64,000 nt of DNA. Origin: Devosia sp. Root436. GTDB lineage: Bacteria; Pseudomonadota; Alphaproteobacteria; Rhizobiales; Devosiaceae. The stretch is taken from the NCBI RefSeq assembly GCF_001426345.1, contig NZ_LMEM01000011.1, positions 335,643-399,642 of the forward strand. Reading direction: 5' to 3'. Each line of letters opens with the position of its first letter. The first letter of the stretch is position 1. Below are positions 27,910 through 36,967 of the stretch, piece after piece. The translations under genes and the position numbers were made by a program. The notes under the pieces were generated by a model. That model ran no database searches. It was not told where the DNA came from and saw only the letters and a program-made list of their open reading frames with translations.

Positions 27910-30264
27910 ATGTTGACCGCCCGCGAGCGCCTTGCCCGCCAGAAATCGCGTCCCCTGCTGATCGAACTGCACCGGGCGCTCAGCCGGCTGACCTCGACGC
28001 TGACGGTGATGAATACCGGCGCGCATCCCGACGACGAACAATCGGGCATGCTGGCGGCCATGCGCTTCGCCTTTGGCATGCATGTCATCGTCGCCTGCTC
28101 GACGCGGGGCGAAGGCGGCCAGAATGGCCTCGGGCCCGAACGCGGCGGCGCGCTGGGGGTCCTCCGCACCCGCGAGATGGAAGAAGCCGCACGCACGCTG
28201 GACGCCGATATCGTCTGGCTCGGTCATGGCCCCGACGATCCGGTGCACGATTTCGGCTTTTCCAAGAACGGCGCCGATACGCTGGCGCGCTGGGGCCGGG
28301 ACCGTATCATCGAACGCCTGGTTATCGCCTATCGCCGTGACCGGCCCGATATCGTCATTCCAACCTTCCTCGACGTGCCGGGCCAGCATGGTCACCATCG
28401 CGCCATGACCGAAGCTGCCGAAGCCGCCATCGTTCTGGCCGCCGACCCCAGCTATCTGACGCCCGGCCTCACCCCCTGGTCGGTCGGCAAATATTATCTG
28501 CCGGCCTGGCCGGGCGGCGGGGACACCTATGACGACGAGGTGCCCCCGCCCAATGCCAGTGTGCGCGTCGTGGCGCCTGGTGTCGACATGCCCACCGGCG
28601 CGGCATTCAGCGAGATCGGGGAATGGTCGCGCGCTTTTCACGCCAGCCAGGGCATGGGCCGCTGGAAAGTCACGCCAACGACCGAATGGCCGCTGCATCT
28701 CAAGCTCGGCCCTGCCGGTACCGAGACCGATATCCGCCAGAACCTGCCCGCGACGCTGGGCGAACTTGCCGATGGCCAGAGCGGGCCCGCGGCCATCGCG
28801 CTCCGCGCCGCACAGGCCGGCATCGACGCGGCGGTCGCAGCCTTCCCCGATAGAGCGGCCATCACCGATGCCCTCATTGCCGCCGCGACCGCGCTTGATG
28901 GCGTTTCCGACCTTGAGGACATCCACGCCCACCGCATCCGGCGCAAACTGAACGAGATCGATGCCGCCCTGCTGCTGGCCGCCGGCATTGCGCCGATCGC
29001 CTGGGCCGAGCCCAACCGGGTGGCGCCGGGTGAAAAGTCAACGCTCAGCATCGCCACCGGGGCGCATGCCGTTTCGGCTACGCCGATAGCCCGTGGCCCG
29101 CTGCATGTCGGGTCGGCGGCGCCCGCCGATGGCGTCATGCACTATCCCATCGCCGTCAGTTCCGAGGCGCCGCTGAGCAGCCTCTATCCGCCGGGATTTT
29201 CCAGCCTGGGTGGCAATGGCGAATTGAGCGTGGCCCTGGAGACCACGATCGGCGGCCGCGTGGTTCGCGCGACGATCGAACTGGAGGAGCCGTTTTCAAT
29301 TGGCCCGGCGCAGTCGGTGCAATTGCTGCCCGAAGCGGTCATCCTGCCATCGGGCGAACCCAGCCGGCCATTGCCGATCGCCATTCGTTCTCAATCGTCG
29401 ATCGCCAATGCCACCCTGATTGTTCCGACCGGATGGGGTGCGGTCCGCAGCGAGACCGGGGTTACCGTCAGCCCACCGTCGAAGCTGCCCAATGGGCTTT
29501 ATCGCCTGCCCCTGATGGCCGACAGGCGCCTGGCCTACCGCCAAACCCCGATCGACTATCCCCATATCGGCCGCAGCCAGTTCCTGACGCCGCAGGCGCT
29601 CAATGTGCTGGCGCTCGATCTGCAGCGCCCCGCCGATACGCGCATCGGCTATGTCGGCGGCGGCAGCGATCGCGTCGGGTACTGGCTGGGCGCCATGGGG
29701 TTCGACACCACCGACCTCGATGCCGACGCCCTGGCCGGCGACCTGTCCGGATACACCACCATCGTTGTCGGCACCTTCGCCTTTGGCGTCCGCCCCGACC
29801 TGGCCGCCGCCATCGGCAAGCTGCGCGCATGGGTCGAGGCCGGCGGTCATCTGCTTACGCTTTATCACCGCCCCTCCGATGGCTGGGCGCCCGACGCTAC
29901 GCCGCCGCGCCGCGTGGTGATCGGCAGCCCCTCGCTACGCTGGCGCGTCACCAATCCGGAGGCGCCGGTCACCATCCTCGCGCCCAAGCACAAACTATTG
30001 ACCAGACCCAATAAAATCGGCCCTGACGATTGGGCCGGCTGGGACAAGGAGCGCGGCCTTTACTTCGCGGCCGATTGGGACGCGGCCTACGAACCGCTGC
30101 TGTCGCTGCACGATGCGGGTGAAAAACCGCTAAGGGGTGCGTTGATTTCGGCGCCGGTCGGCAAGGGCCGCCATACCCATACGGGGCTGGTGCTGCATCA
30201 TCAGCTCGACCATCTGGTTCCCGGCGCATTCCGGTTGATGGCCAACCTGGTGCAGCCGGCATAA
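27910..30264 (+). CDS. Large PIG-L-family deacetylase with C-terminal amidotransferase-like domain
   Basis: A 784-residue protein. The N-terminal PIG-L (LmbE-like) domain has the zinc motif AHPDDE near residue 38, CSTRGEGGQN and the downstream HGHH ligand region near residue 163. The last 260 residues look like a class-I glutamine-amidotransferase-like flavodoxin fold (RIGYVGGGSDRVGYWLGAMG, GYTTIVVGTF, WVEAGGHLLTLYHRP). PIG-L enzymes remove N-acetyl groups from GlcNAc conjugates. No signal peptide is seen, so it acts in the cytoplasm on imported material. It probably belongs to the ROK regulon and forms an operon with the ROK gene. Confidence 0.87.
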   Translation: MLTARERLARQKSRPLLIELHRALSRLTSTLTVMNTGAHPDDEQSGMLAAMRFAFGMHVIVACSTRGEGGQNGLGPERGGALGVLRTREMEEAARTLDADIVWLGHGPDDPVHDFGFSKNGADTLARWGRDRIIERLVIAYRRDRPDIVIPTFLDVPGQHGHHRAMTEAAEAAIVLAADPSYLTPGLTPWSVGKYYLPAWPGGGDTYDDEVPPPNASVRVVAPGVDMPTGAAFSEIGEWSRAFHASQGMGRWKVTPTTEWPLHLKLGPAGTETDIRQNLPATLGELADGQSGPAAIALRAAQAGIDAAVAAFPDRAAITDALIAAATALDGVSDLEDIHAHRIRRKLNEIDAALLLAAGIAPIAWAEPNRVAPGEKSTLSIATGAHAVSATPIARGPLHVGSAAPADGVMHYPIAVSSEAPLSSLYPPGFSSLGGNGELSVALETTIGGRVVRATIELEEPFSIGPAQSVQLLPEAVILPSGEPSRPLPIAIRSQSSIANATLIVPTGWGAVRSETGVTVSPPSKLPNGLYRLPLMADRRLAYRQTPIDYPHIGRSQFLTPQALNVLALDLQRPADTRIGYVGGGSDRVGYWLGAMGFDTTDLDADALAGDLSGYTTIVVGTFAFGVRPDLAAAIGKLRAWVEAGGHLLTLYHRPSDGWAPDATPPRRVVIGSPSLRWRVTNPEAPVTILAPKHKLLTRPNKIGPDDWAGWDKERGLYFAADWDAAYEPLLSLHDAGEKPLRGALISAPVGKGRHTHTGLVLHHQLDHLVPGAFRLMANLVQPA

Positions 30265-30289
30265 TTTCCGATATATTTCAAGGAATTAA

Positions 30290-30379
30290 TGGCGGAGAGA
30301 AAGGGATTCGAACCCTTGAGACGGTTACCCGCCTACACACTTTCCAGGCGTGCGCCTTCGACCACTCGGCCATCTCTCC
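30290..30379 (-). tRNA. tRNA-Ser(GGA)
   Basis: A 90-nt serine tRNA on the minus strand with encoded CCA. The acceptor stem GGAGAGA pairs with TCTCTCC followed by G and CCA. The anticodon loop reads CTGGAAA with anticodon GGA, the long class-II variable arm is present, and the T-loop is GGTTCGAATCC. It lies 25 bp beyond the convergent PIG-L gene. Confidence 0.97.
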
Positions 30380-30446
30380 GCATCGCCTTATCCCCGGGCT
30401 GGAAACGCCGGAGGGGCCGGCTGGGTGGCCGACGCGAGCGAGGCGC

Positions 30447-30474
30447 AATATACTTATCAACGCCTTGGGCGCAA
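30447..30474 (-). promoter_or_regulatory. Possible promoter for tRNA-Ser
   Basis: On the minus strand TTGCGC, a 16-bp spacer and TATATT form a sigma70-like pair about 70 bases upstream of the tRNA 5-prime end. The -10 box is good and the -35 box is weak. The rest of the 238-bp gap (30380-30617) shows nothing recognisable. Confidence 0.35.
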
Positions 30475-30623
30475 GGGATCACGACACCGGGATGACGATT
30501 GTTTTTGCGCGGAAGCATTCCCACCTTGTGAGCGGGCCGCCCGACATGGCACAAAGAAATTGTGCACGGGGCGGAACGGGTAGGCCAGCCTCAACTTATC
30601 CCCGGTAAGCACAGGGAATGTTG

Positions 30624-30947
30624 ATGCGGCTCGTCTTACGAATTACAGGCACCTGGCTGATCGGCCTGGCGCTGGTTTTGCTTGTTATCGATGGCACCAA
30701 ATCGCTGGGCGCCAATGGCCTGGTCTACACCAGCCTGGCGGATCTGTGGACGCAGATCCATCCGCCCAGCCTCGCGGCGGTCGCGGCGTTCTTCGAGAGC
30801 CGGTTCTTTGCCGACCTGCTCGATGCGGCGCTCAAGGCGGTGCTGGACTATCCGGCCTTTGCCGTATTCGGCGTGCCGGGAATCGTGCTGGCGCTGCTGG
30901 GGCGCAAGCCGCGCCGCGAGCGCTATCTGCGCGCCGACCAGATTTGA
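30624..30947 (+). CDS. Small membrane protein, unknown function
   Basis: A 107-residue protein with hydrophobic helices at about residues 4-24 and 75-93 and a basic C-terminus (GRKPRRERYLRADQI), suggesting an inner-membrane protein with a cytoplasmic tail. The ATG at 30624 has AGGGA six bases upstream, better spaced than the ATG at 30618. It lies 57 bp upstream of msrA in the same direction. No family recognised. Confidence 0.7.
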   Translation: MRLVLRITGTWLIGLALVLLVIDGTKSLGANGLVYTSLADLWTQIHPPSLAAVAAFFESRFFADLLDAALKAVLDYPAFAVFGVPGIVLALLGRKPRRERYLRADQI

Positions 30948-31004
30948 CGGCGCCTGTAACCAGGGCGGCCGATGCTGCGAATGACGCAGTGAAAGGAGAC
31001 AGAC

Positions 31005-31664
31005 ATGTTCTTCAAATCCAAGCCCACCACCATCCCCGACGCCAGCGAGGCCCTGCCGGGCCGCGCCACGGAAATGCCTGTGGTGGCTGAACATTTCGTC
31101 AATGGCGCGGCACTGAAAGGCCCCTATCCAGCCGGCGCCGAAACCATCTATTTCGGGCTTGGCTGCTTCTGGGGCGCCGAACGGCTGTTCTGGCAATTGC
31201 CGGGTGTGATCGTCACCGCCGTCGGCTATCAGGGCGGCTCGACGCCCAATCCCAGCTATGAGGAAGTCTGCTCGGGCCGCACCGGCCATACCGAGGCGGT
31301 CAAGGTGGTCTATGACCCGAACACGGTCAGCCTCGACACGCTGCTGAGGACATTCTGGGAAGAGCATGACCCGACCCAGGGCATGCGGCAGGGCAATGAC
31401 GTGGGCACACAATATCGCTCGGCCATCTATACGACGACGCCCGAACAGGCGGCAGTGGTCGAAAAGAGCCGTGCGGCCTATCAGGCGGCACTGAACAGCC
31501 GGGGCCTGGGGGCCATCACCACCGAGATATCCCCGGCCAGGGACTTTTTCTACGCCGAGACTTATCACCAGCAATACCTGGCCAAAAATCCCAATGGCTA
31601 TTGCGGATTGCAGGGCACCGGCGTCTCTTGCCCCATCGGGCTGGGCGTCGCCGCAGCCGAGTGA
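31005..31664 (+). CDS. msrA: Peptide-methionine (S)-S-oxide reductase MsrA
   Basis: A 219-residue MsrA. The catalytic GCFWG motif is at residues 53-57 with nucleophile Cys54. [40 protein letters not shown] and the C-terminal [11 protein letters not shown] provide the family pattern and the resolving cysteines. An N-terminal extension of about 45 residues is shared with E. coli-type MsrA. It repairs oxidised methionine using thioredoxin. A GGAG site precedes the start. Confidence 0.96.
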   Translation: MFFKSKPTTIPDASEALPGRATEMPVVAEHFVNGAALKGPYPAGAETIYFGLGCFWGAERLFWQLPGVIVTAVGYQGGSTPNPSYEEVCSGRTGHTEAVKVVYDPNTVSLDTLLRTFWEEHDPTQGMRQGNDVGTQYRSAIYTTTPEQAAVVEKSRAAYQAALNSRGLGAITTEISPARDFFYAETYHQQYLAKNPNGYCGLQGTGVSCPIGLGVAAAE

Positions 31665-31743
31665 AAACAGGGCCGATCCGGTTCACCGGGTCGGCCTTAT
31701 TGTTAGCAGACTGTCAGCATTGAGCGTCACCTACCCCAAGATA

Positions 31744-32088
31744 ATGACACGGATCGGCTTCGAAGCGTTCATCCTGACGCTGCCGAAGGCAACCCTGGTG
31801 CGCCAGTGGCGCGATGACTCGGTCGCCAAGATCGGCGGCAAGGTGTTCGCGCTGCTCGACCGCGATCCAGGCGAGGTGTGGCTCAAGGTTTCCGACATGG
31901 CTTACGAACTGCTGACCGAACTCGAAGGGGTGCGGCCGGCACCCTATTTCGCGCGGGCGGGCTGGGTGGCGATTTCGGTGGCCAGCCCGCTGGATGGGGA
32001 TGAGGTGGAAGCCTATCTGCGCGAGGCGCACCGCATCGTGGCGGGGAAGCTGACGCGGAAGGTGCGGGCGGAACTGGGGTTGGGCTGA
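31744..32088 (+). CDS. MmcQ/YjbR-family protein
   Basis: A 114-residue protein of the YjbR fold, recognised by LVRQWRDDSVAKIGGKVFALLD, VWLKVSDMAYELL and GWVAISVASPLDGDEVEAYLREAHRIV. Members are small cytoplasmic DNA-binding-like proteins without a settled function. The ATG at 31744 has only a weak ribosome site (CCAAGA). It lies 79 bp after msrA. Confidence 0.82.
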   Translation: MTRIGFEAFILTLPKATLVRQWRDDSVAKIGGKVFALLDRDPGEVWLKVSDMAYELLTELEGVRPAPYFARAGWVAISVASPLDGDEVEAYLREAHRIVAGKLTRKVRAELGLG

Positions 32089-32100
32089 CCAAGCGCCGCT

Positions 32101-32250
32101 CTTCCCTTCTCCCCTTGAGGGAGAAGGTGCCCCGAAGGGGCGGATGAGGGGTCTCTTACTTCACCTCTGGCATACCTGAACGCAGCACCCCTCACCCGGT
32201 TTTCCGCTGGACGCGAAAAACCACCCTCTCCCTCAAGGGGAGAGGGGCGA
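32101..32250. repeat. Intergenic palindromic repeat, CCTCACCCGGTTTTCCGC family
   Basis: Between the YjbR-fold gene and the GT-C-like gene, two back-to-back units contain CTCCCCTTGAGGGAG, CACCCGGTTTTCCGCTGGAC and CCCTCTCCCTCAAGGGG stem-forming segments. A close copy of the second unit is at 49338-49399. It matches the dispersed non-coding repeats common in Hyphomicrobiales and fills the whole 177-bp gap. Confidence 0.75.
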
Positions 32251-32265
32251 CGACCGGGGCCCCGG

Positions 32266-34050
32266 CTATTTCTTCGGCAGAACCGCGAAGACCTGCAGGG
32301 TGGCGCCGGGAAGGGTTACGTCTTGCAGCCAGGGCGGCAGATTGCCTGATGCGTAGAGGTTGGCGAAGCTGTCTTCGGCCCGGCTGGGAAGGCCCTTGAG
32401 TTCGGCCATGGCCGGGCAGAGGACGACAAGGCCGATGCCCCTGTCATCGAGGATGGCGCGGGCGTCGGCAATGGGGTCGTTGAAGAAGCGGAAGGCGTCG
32501 CGCACGCCCTGCTGGTTGCGATGGTAGGGCGCGGCGACGACTTCGTGCGGGGTATAGAGCATCAGGTGAGCGCCCAGATCGATGGGCGTCATCACCCGTT
32601 CGGGCGGGATGGCGGCAAGATCGGCGAAGGCCGATGGCAATAGGCACGGCTCCTTGCTGGCGCGGGCCTCGGCCATCTGTTGCGGGCGACCGGGCACGAG
32701 ACTGACCACGCCCAGCACCAGCAGGGACAGCACCACGCCGGAAAAGGCCAGCCAACTCAGCACCAGGCCGGCAATGGTGCCGAGGCGCGGCATGTTCAGA
32801 TAGCGGCGGCGGGCGGTGACGATGAGCCAGGCGGCGGCCGGCATGGCCGGCATGATGGCGAGACGTGCGCCACGCACCTGAGCCAGCATGACCAGGGCGG
32901 TGCAGACGAGAAACAGCAGCAAGGCCGCCCATTCGGTGCGCCGTTCGCGGACGGTCCAAAGGCGCCAGACGACGACCACGCTGGCCAGCAAAGCGGGCAG
33001 CCCGACAGCGACCGCATAGGCCGGCAGCTCGGTGATGGTGGTGAACCAGGGGCGGGCCTCGACGATGGTGGCGATCCAGTTGACCTGGAGCCAGGGATCG
33101 AGTTCGCCATAGGGGCCGTGGAGGCATTGGGGGTAGACCAGGGCGACCATGCCCATGCCGATCCCGGCGAGGACGGCGAGCAGGGCCAGGCGCTGCCATG
33201 GCGCTCGCGCGGGTACGAGACTGGCGAGGGTAAAGACCAGGGCGACGACCAGCGCCACCGCGACATAAACCGGCGAGAGCACATCGCAGGCCGCTTCGAG
33301 CCAGCGCGACGGCGGCCGGAAAATGGCGAGGTGGACCATCGCGCTGCCGGCAAAGGCCAGCCCGAAACTGCGCATGGTGCGGGCCTGGGCCGGATCGGCT
33401 ACCCAGAGCAGCCCCATCACCAGAATGGCGGCGGCGATGGTGGGCAGGGATTCTGTGGCGATGGCCAAAGTGGTGGCGGCGAAAAAGCCGCAGAGCAAAG
33501 CGAAGCGCGGGCGGCTTATGGCTTCCACGCCGGCCCAGATGAGCGCCAGCGTCAGCAGGATGACGACATTGTGGTGATCGACCCGGCCGGGGGTGAACTC
33601 GGCCGTGATGGCGGGGCTCAGCACCGGCAGGACCAGGGCCGGCAGCACACCGTCGGGCCCGACAAGGCGCTGGGCCAGCAGGGCACTGAGCCAGAGCAGC
33701 GGGACCAGCAGCAGCAGCGGCCAGACATAGCCGGCGGCCACCAAAGCCTGATCGGCACCAAGCAGCGGCGTGAAGACCATGACCAGCAGCGCCAGCGGCA
33801 GGTCGATCAGCCGCGACCAGTGCAATTCGGCGCCGAAGGGCGTGTTGAGGCGATGGGCCGTGAGATCGTACCAGGGCTGGCCGGCGAGGAAATCGCGGAC
33901 CATGACCATGCGCATGGCATCATCGGTATCGGCGAAGAAGGGCAGATCGGCGTGGCCGACCAGCGTGCGGACAACCAGGATCGTCGCGGCCACGGCGAAG
34001 ACGAGGACGACGAGGCGAAGATCGGGACGGGACGAGGGAGCGGCGGTCAA
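32266..34050 (-). CDS. GT-C-like polytopic membrane protein (glycosyltransferase-like)
   Basis: A 594-residue inner-membrane protein with at least ten hydrophobic helices up to about residue 450 and a soluble C-terminal domain of roughly 140 residues. Two features resemble the GT-C/STT3 fold: an acidic DTDDAMR in the first periplasmic loop (residues 41-47) and GRVDHHN near residue 155, plus an HWSRLIDLP segment. It may transfer a sugar from a lipid carrier to an unknown acceptor. There are no glycan genes nearby, so it is an orphan. The assignment is by motif pattern only. Confidence 0.6.
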   Translation of the reverse strand: MTAAPSSRPDLRLVVLVFAVAATILVVRTLVGHADLPFFADTDDAMRMVMVRDFLAGQPWYDLTAHRLNTPFGAELHWSRLIDLPLALLVMVFTPLLGADQALVAAGYVWPLLLLVPLLWLSALLAQRLVGPDGVLPALVLPVLSPAITAEFTPGRVDHHNVVILLTLALIWAGVEAISRPRFALLCGFFAATTLAIATESLPTIAAAILVMGLLWVADPAQARTMRSFGLAFAGSAMVHLAIFRPPSRWLEAACDVLSPVYVAVALVVALVFTLASLVPARAPWQRLALLAVLAGIGMGMVALVYPQCLHGPYGELDPWLQVNWIATIVEARPWFTTITELPAYAVAVGLPALLASVVVVWRLWTVRERRTEWAALLLFLVCTALVMLAQVRGARLAIMPAMPAAAWLIVTARRRYLNMPRLGTIAGLVLSWLAFSGVVLSLLVLGVVSLVPGRPQQMAEARASKEPCLLPSAFADLAAIPPERVMTPIDLGAHLMLYTPHEVVAAPYHRNQQGVRDAFRFFNDPIADARAILDDRGIGLVVLCPAMAELKGLPSRAEDSFANLYASGNLPPWLQDVTLPGATLQVFAVLPKK

Positions 34051-34180
34051 GCGGGCGGTCCTGCGCTGGGGTGGCGGCAGGATGGACCGGGGCGGTTAAG
34101 ATGGGGTGGAGGGGATGGCAAGGGGGCGGAAGTCCGCGTCGGTGGAGCCGGGCAAATGCGATTGCCCTGCCCTCAAGGGG

Positions 34181-34320
34181 CGTGTTTGCAACTGGCGCCC
34201 GGCCTCAATCACGGTGTCATTCCGGCGAAGGCCGGAATCCATCTTGAGATAGCTCGGATAGACCTCAGGATGGATCCCGGTCTACGCCGGGATGACATCG
34301 CGCAAGCGAATGCTTCATGA
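34181..34320. repeat. Long intergenic repeat, copy 1 (GTCATTCCGGCGAAGGCCGGAA family)
   Basis: A 140-bp element containing ATTCCGGCGAAGGCCGGAAT (a perfect-arm palindrome), then CCTCAGGATGGATCCCGG and a closing GCCGGGATGACATCGCG. Nearly the same order recurs at 53773-53940 and 61537-61700, with a fragment at 57959-57995. The remaining 34321-34561 holds a second repeat (CACCCTGCTCGATCATCC, CCCAAGGGGGAGGG) also found near 54003; no gene is seen there. Confidence 0.85.
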
Positions 34321-34561
34321 GGAAGCCCACGCTCGGTGGTCTTACTCCATAGCTCTCCCGCAAGCCCCCCCACCCTGCTCGATCATCCGAAGTCCTATCT
34401 CGCTTCCCTTCCCAAGGGGGAGGGTAAGAGGGCCGGTGGTTGCGATGCGTGGTGGGCTCGCCACACATTCTCCTCGCTTCGGACCTGCCTAGAGAATATG
34501 CAATTGCCTTTGCGTCACCCGTAATATACCAAGCATACGCTTTTTTAATTCCGAGTTTGTC

Positions 34562-35986
34562 ATGACCGATTCCGTTGAAGGAAACTGGGCCGAAATTTTC
34601 ACGCCGCGCTATGCGACGGTGACGCTGATCCTCTGCCTGGGCGTAGCGCTGCTGGCGTTCAATGCCTTCCTGGCGTCGATTTCGCTGCCGACGGCGGTGC
34701 AGGAAATGGGCGGGGTGGCGCTGATTTCGTGGGCGCTGACGCTGTTCCTGGTGTTTGCCATCGTGGGCGGCTCGGGCGCGGCCCTGCTCAAGCAAAGGCT
34801 CGGCGCGCGCACAGCTCTGCTGATCTCGGCCGGCATTTTCCTTGCCGGTACGGTGGTTGCCGCCAGTGCCACTTCGATGGAGCAGGTGCTGGTGGGGCGG
34901 GCGCTGCAGGGGCTGGGCGAGGGCGTCGTTTCGGCCATCTGCTTTGCACTGATCCCCGAATTGTTTCCGTCGCGGCTGGTGCCCAAGGTGTTCGGGCTGC
35001 AGGCGATGATCTGGGCTATCGCGGCCTTTGGCGGGCCGGCAGCGGCGGGGCTTCTGACCGAACTGGTGTCGTGGCGCGCCGCCTTTCTGGTCAATGTGCC
35101 GCTGGTGCTGATCTTTGCCGCCATGGTTGTCGTGAAGGTGCCGGCGCATTCGCCGGAGGATCGCAAGGTGGTGAGCTTTCCGGGGCTGCGGCTGCTGACC
35201 ATCGGCGCGGCGATCATGCTGGTGGCGCTGGCGGGCCTGGCGCAGCCGCTGCCGGCGATCGGCCTATTGGCCGGAGCTGGACTGCTGCTGGTGGGCGTGG
35301 TGTGGCTCGATGGCCGCAGCCGCGACCGGCTGATGCCGCCTGACGCGTTCCGGCCGGTATCGGTGGTGGGCACGGGATTGTGGATGGTGCTGCTGATCAA
35401 TATCGCCGGGGCAGGATCGGCAGTCTACCTGGTGCTCGTCGTGCAGGAAATGTGGGGCTATGGCCCGACAGCGGCGGGCGCCATCGCCGCCGTGCTCGCC
35501 GTGGCGTGGAGCGCTTCGGCAGTGATGGTGGCCAATGTGCGCAGCAAGGAAACCCGCAAGACGCTGATCCGGCTGGGACCGGCGATGATCGCGGTTGGGC
35601 TGGTGCTGGTATTGGCCGGGCTGCAGATGGACCAGGTCGCCATCGTGGTGGCGGGGCAATTGGTGATCGGTTCGGGCTTCGGCACCTGCAACGGCTATCT
35701 CAACCTCACCATGATGGAAGCCGCGAGCGACGCGGAGCGCGACCGCACCTCGGCGCTGATGCCGACGACGCAATCGGCGGGCAATGCCATCGGCGCGGCG
35801 CTGGCCGGCGTGGCGGCCAATTCGGCGGGCATGGCGGCGGCGATTTCGGCGGTGGAGGTCAAGCTGGCCGTGGTGCCGGTCTATGCGCTGGGGGCGGCAA
35901 TGGCGGCGCTTGCCTTTGTCGCAGCCTGGCGGATGGTGGGGATGATCCGGCCGCAGGATGTGAATTCGAGCTTTGCGGCGGGGTAG
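34562..35986 (+). CDS. MFS transporter, DHA2-like drug/metabolite exporter
   Basis: A 474-residue polytopic protein with about 12-14 membrane helices. The motif region GGSGAALLKQRLGARTALL after helix 2 and GRALQGLGEGVV in helix 4 resemble the DHA2 (EmrB/QacA) branch, which uses proton antiport. The soluble N-terminus is short. It stands alone between two repeat-filled gaps. Substrate unknown. Confidence 0.87.
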   Translation: MTDSVEGNWAEIFTPRYATVTLILCLGVALLAFNAFLASISLPTAVQEMGGVALISWALTLFLVFAIVGGSGAALLKQRLGARTALLISAGIFLAGTVVAASATSMEQVLVGRALQGLGEGVVSAICFALIPELFPSRLVPKVFGLQAMIWAIAAFGGPAAAGLLTELVSWRAAFLVNVPLVLIFAAMVVVKVPAHSPEDRKVVSFPGLRLLTIGAAIMLVALAGLAQPLPAIGLLAGAGLLLVGVVWLDGRSRDRLMPPDAFRPVSVVGTGLWMVLLINIAGAGSAVYLVLVVQEMWGYGPTAAGAIAAVLAVAWSASAVMVANVRSKETRKTLIRLGPAMIAVGLVLVLAGLQMDQVAIVVAGQLVIGSGFGTCNGYLNLTMMEAASDAERDRTSALMPTTQSAGNAIGAALAGVAANSAGMAAAISAVEVKLAVVPVYALGAAMAALAFVAAWRMVGMIRPQDVNSSFAAG

Positions 35987-36106
35987 GACAAACTCCGGAC
36001 TCAGTGGCTCCCATCACTCCCCATTCAGGGGCGGAGGCGCAAGATCAGAGGCCAGTGTTCATACCTCTCTCCCCCTTGAGGGAGGCGGGACAGAACCGGC
36101 CGAGGG

Positions 36107-36144
36107 ATCACAAAAGAAAAGGGCGGTGGGATGAACCACCGCCC
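36107..36144 (-). terminator. Intrinsic terminator of the peroxiredoxin gene
   Basis: A 9-bp stem GGGCGGTGG / CCACCGCCC with a 6-base loop lies 31 bases past the peroxiredoxin stop and is followed on the minus strand by TTTTCTTTTGT. The geometry is that of a Rho-independent terminator. Confidence 0.85.
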
Positions 36145-36174
36145 AGTTTTGTCAGGGAGAAAACGTGTGCCGCG

Positions 36175-36810
36175 CTACGCGCGGGGCTGGGGAACAATGC
36201 GGAGATAGGGCTTGGGTTCCTTCCAGCCATCGGGGAACTTTTCCTTGGCGGCTTCGGTCGACAGGGAGCTGGAGATGATGACGTCCTCGCCATTCTTCCA
36301 GTTGACCGGGGTAGCCACCGAATGGTTGGCGGTGAGCTGCAGGCTGTCGATGACGCGCAGCACTTCATCGAAATTGCGGCCGGTGGAGGCCGGATATTCG
36401 ATCTTGAGTTTCACCTTCTTGTCCGGGCCGATGACGAAGACCGAACGGACGGTCAGCGAATTATCGGCATTAGGATGGATCATGTCATAGAGGCGGGCGA
36501 CCTCGCCCCTGGTATCGGCCAGCAGGGGGAAATTGAGGGCGGTGCCCTGGGTTTCCTCGATATCCTTGGCCCAGCCGGCGTGATCTTCGAGCTTATCGAC
36601 CGACAGGCCCAGCACCTTGACGCCACGCTTGTCGAATTCGGGCTTCAGCTTGGCGGTGTAGCCCAATTCGGTGGTGCAGACGGGGGTGAAATTCTTGGGG
36701 TGGCTGAACAGGACCGCCCAGGATCCTTCGATGAAGTCATAGAAATGGATTGGGCCTTCGGTGCTGTCGGCCGTGAAATCGGGGGCGGTATCGCCAATCA
36801 GAATTGCCAT
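36175..36810 (-). CDS. 1-Cys peroxiredoxin (Prx6 type)
   Basis: A 211-residue thiol peroxidase. The peroxidatic Cys45 sits in FTPVCTTELG, and the PVCTTE form is typical of the Prx6 subgroup. A C-terminal dimerisation domain is present (LRVIDSLQLTANHSVATPVNW). It reduces hydrogen peroxide and alkyl hydroperoxides in the cytoplasm. AGAGGAAA precedes the start and a terminator follows the stop, so it is monocistronic. Confidence 0.95.
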   Translation of the reverse strand: MAILIGDTAPDFTADSTEGPIHFYDFIEGSWAVLFSHPKNFTPVCTTELGYTAKLKPEFDKRGVKVLGLSVDKLEDHAGWAKDIEETQGTALNFPLLADTRGEVARLYDMIHPNADNSLTVRSVFVIGPDKKVKLKIEYPASTGRNFDEVLRVIDSLQLTANHSVATPVNWKNGEDVIISSSLSTEAAKEKFPDGWKEPKPYLRIVPQPRA

Positions 36811-36967
36811 GCTATTTCCTCTGGGGCCGCAACGGCCCTTACTCGCTTGGAACAGAATATCGTACTCTCACCCGCGCAATGAAGCGGCCGGGAGTGAAAT
36901 CCTTTTATGTTTTGGGCGGCAGAAACGCCATGGCGTTCCAAAGGCACGCCCTGCGGCAGTAAAGCCC

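Noticed and set aside
32680..34320. A 546-codon plus-strand open frame opposite the GT-C-like gene
   Set aside because: Its sequence is Gln/Gly/Asp/His-rich with no fold, and it runs into a repeat. It is a mirror of the membrane protein coding strand.
35380..36882. A 500-codon plus-strand open frame across the MFS end and the peroxiredoxin gene
   Set aside because: It overlaps the MFS gene in another frame, crosses the terminator and is antisense to the peroxiredoxin.
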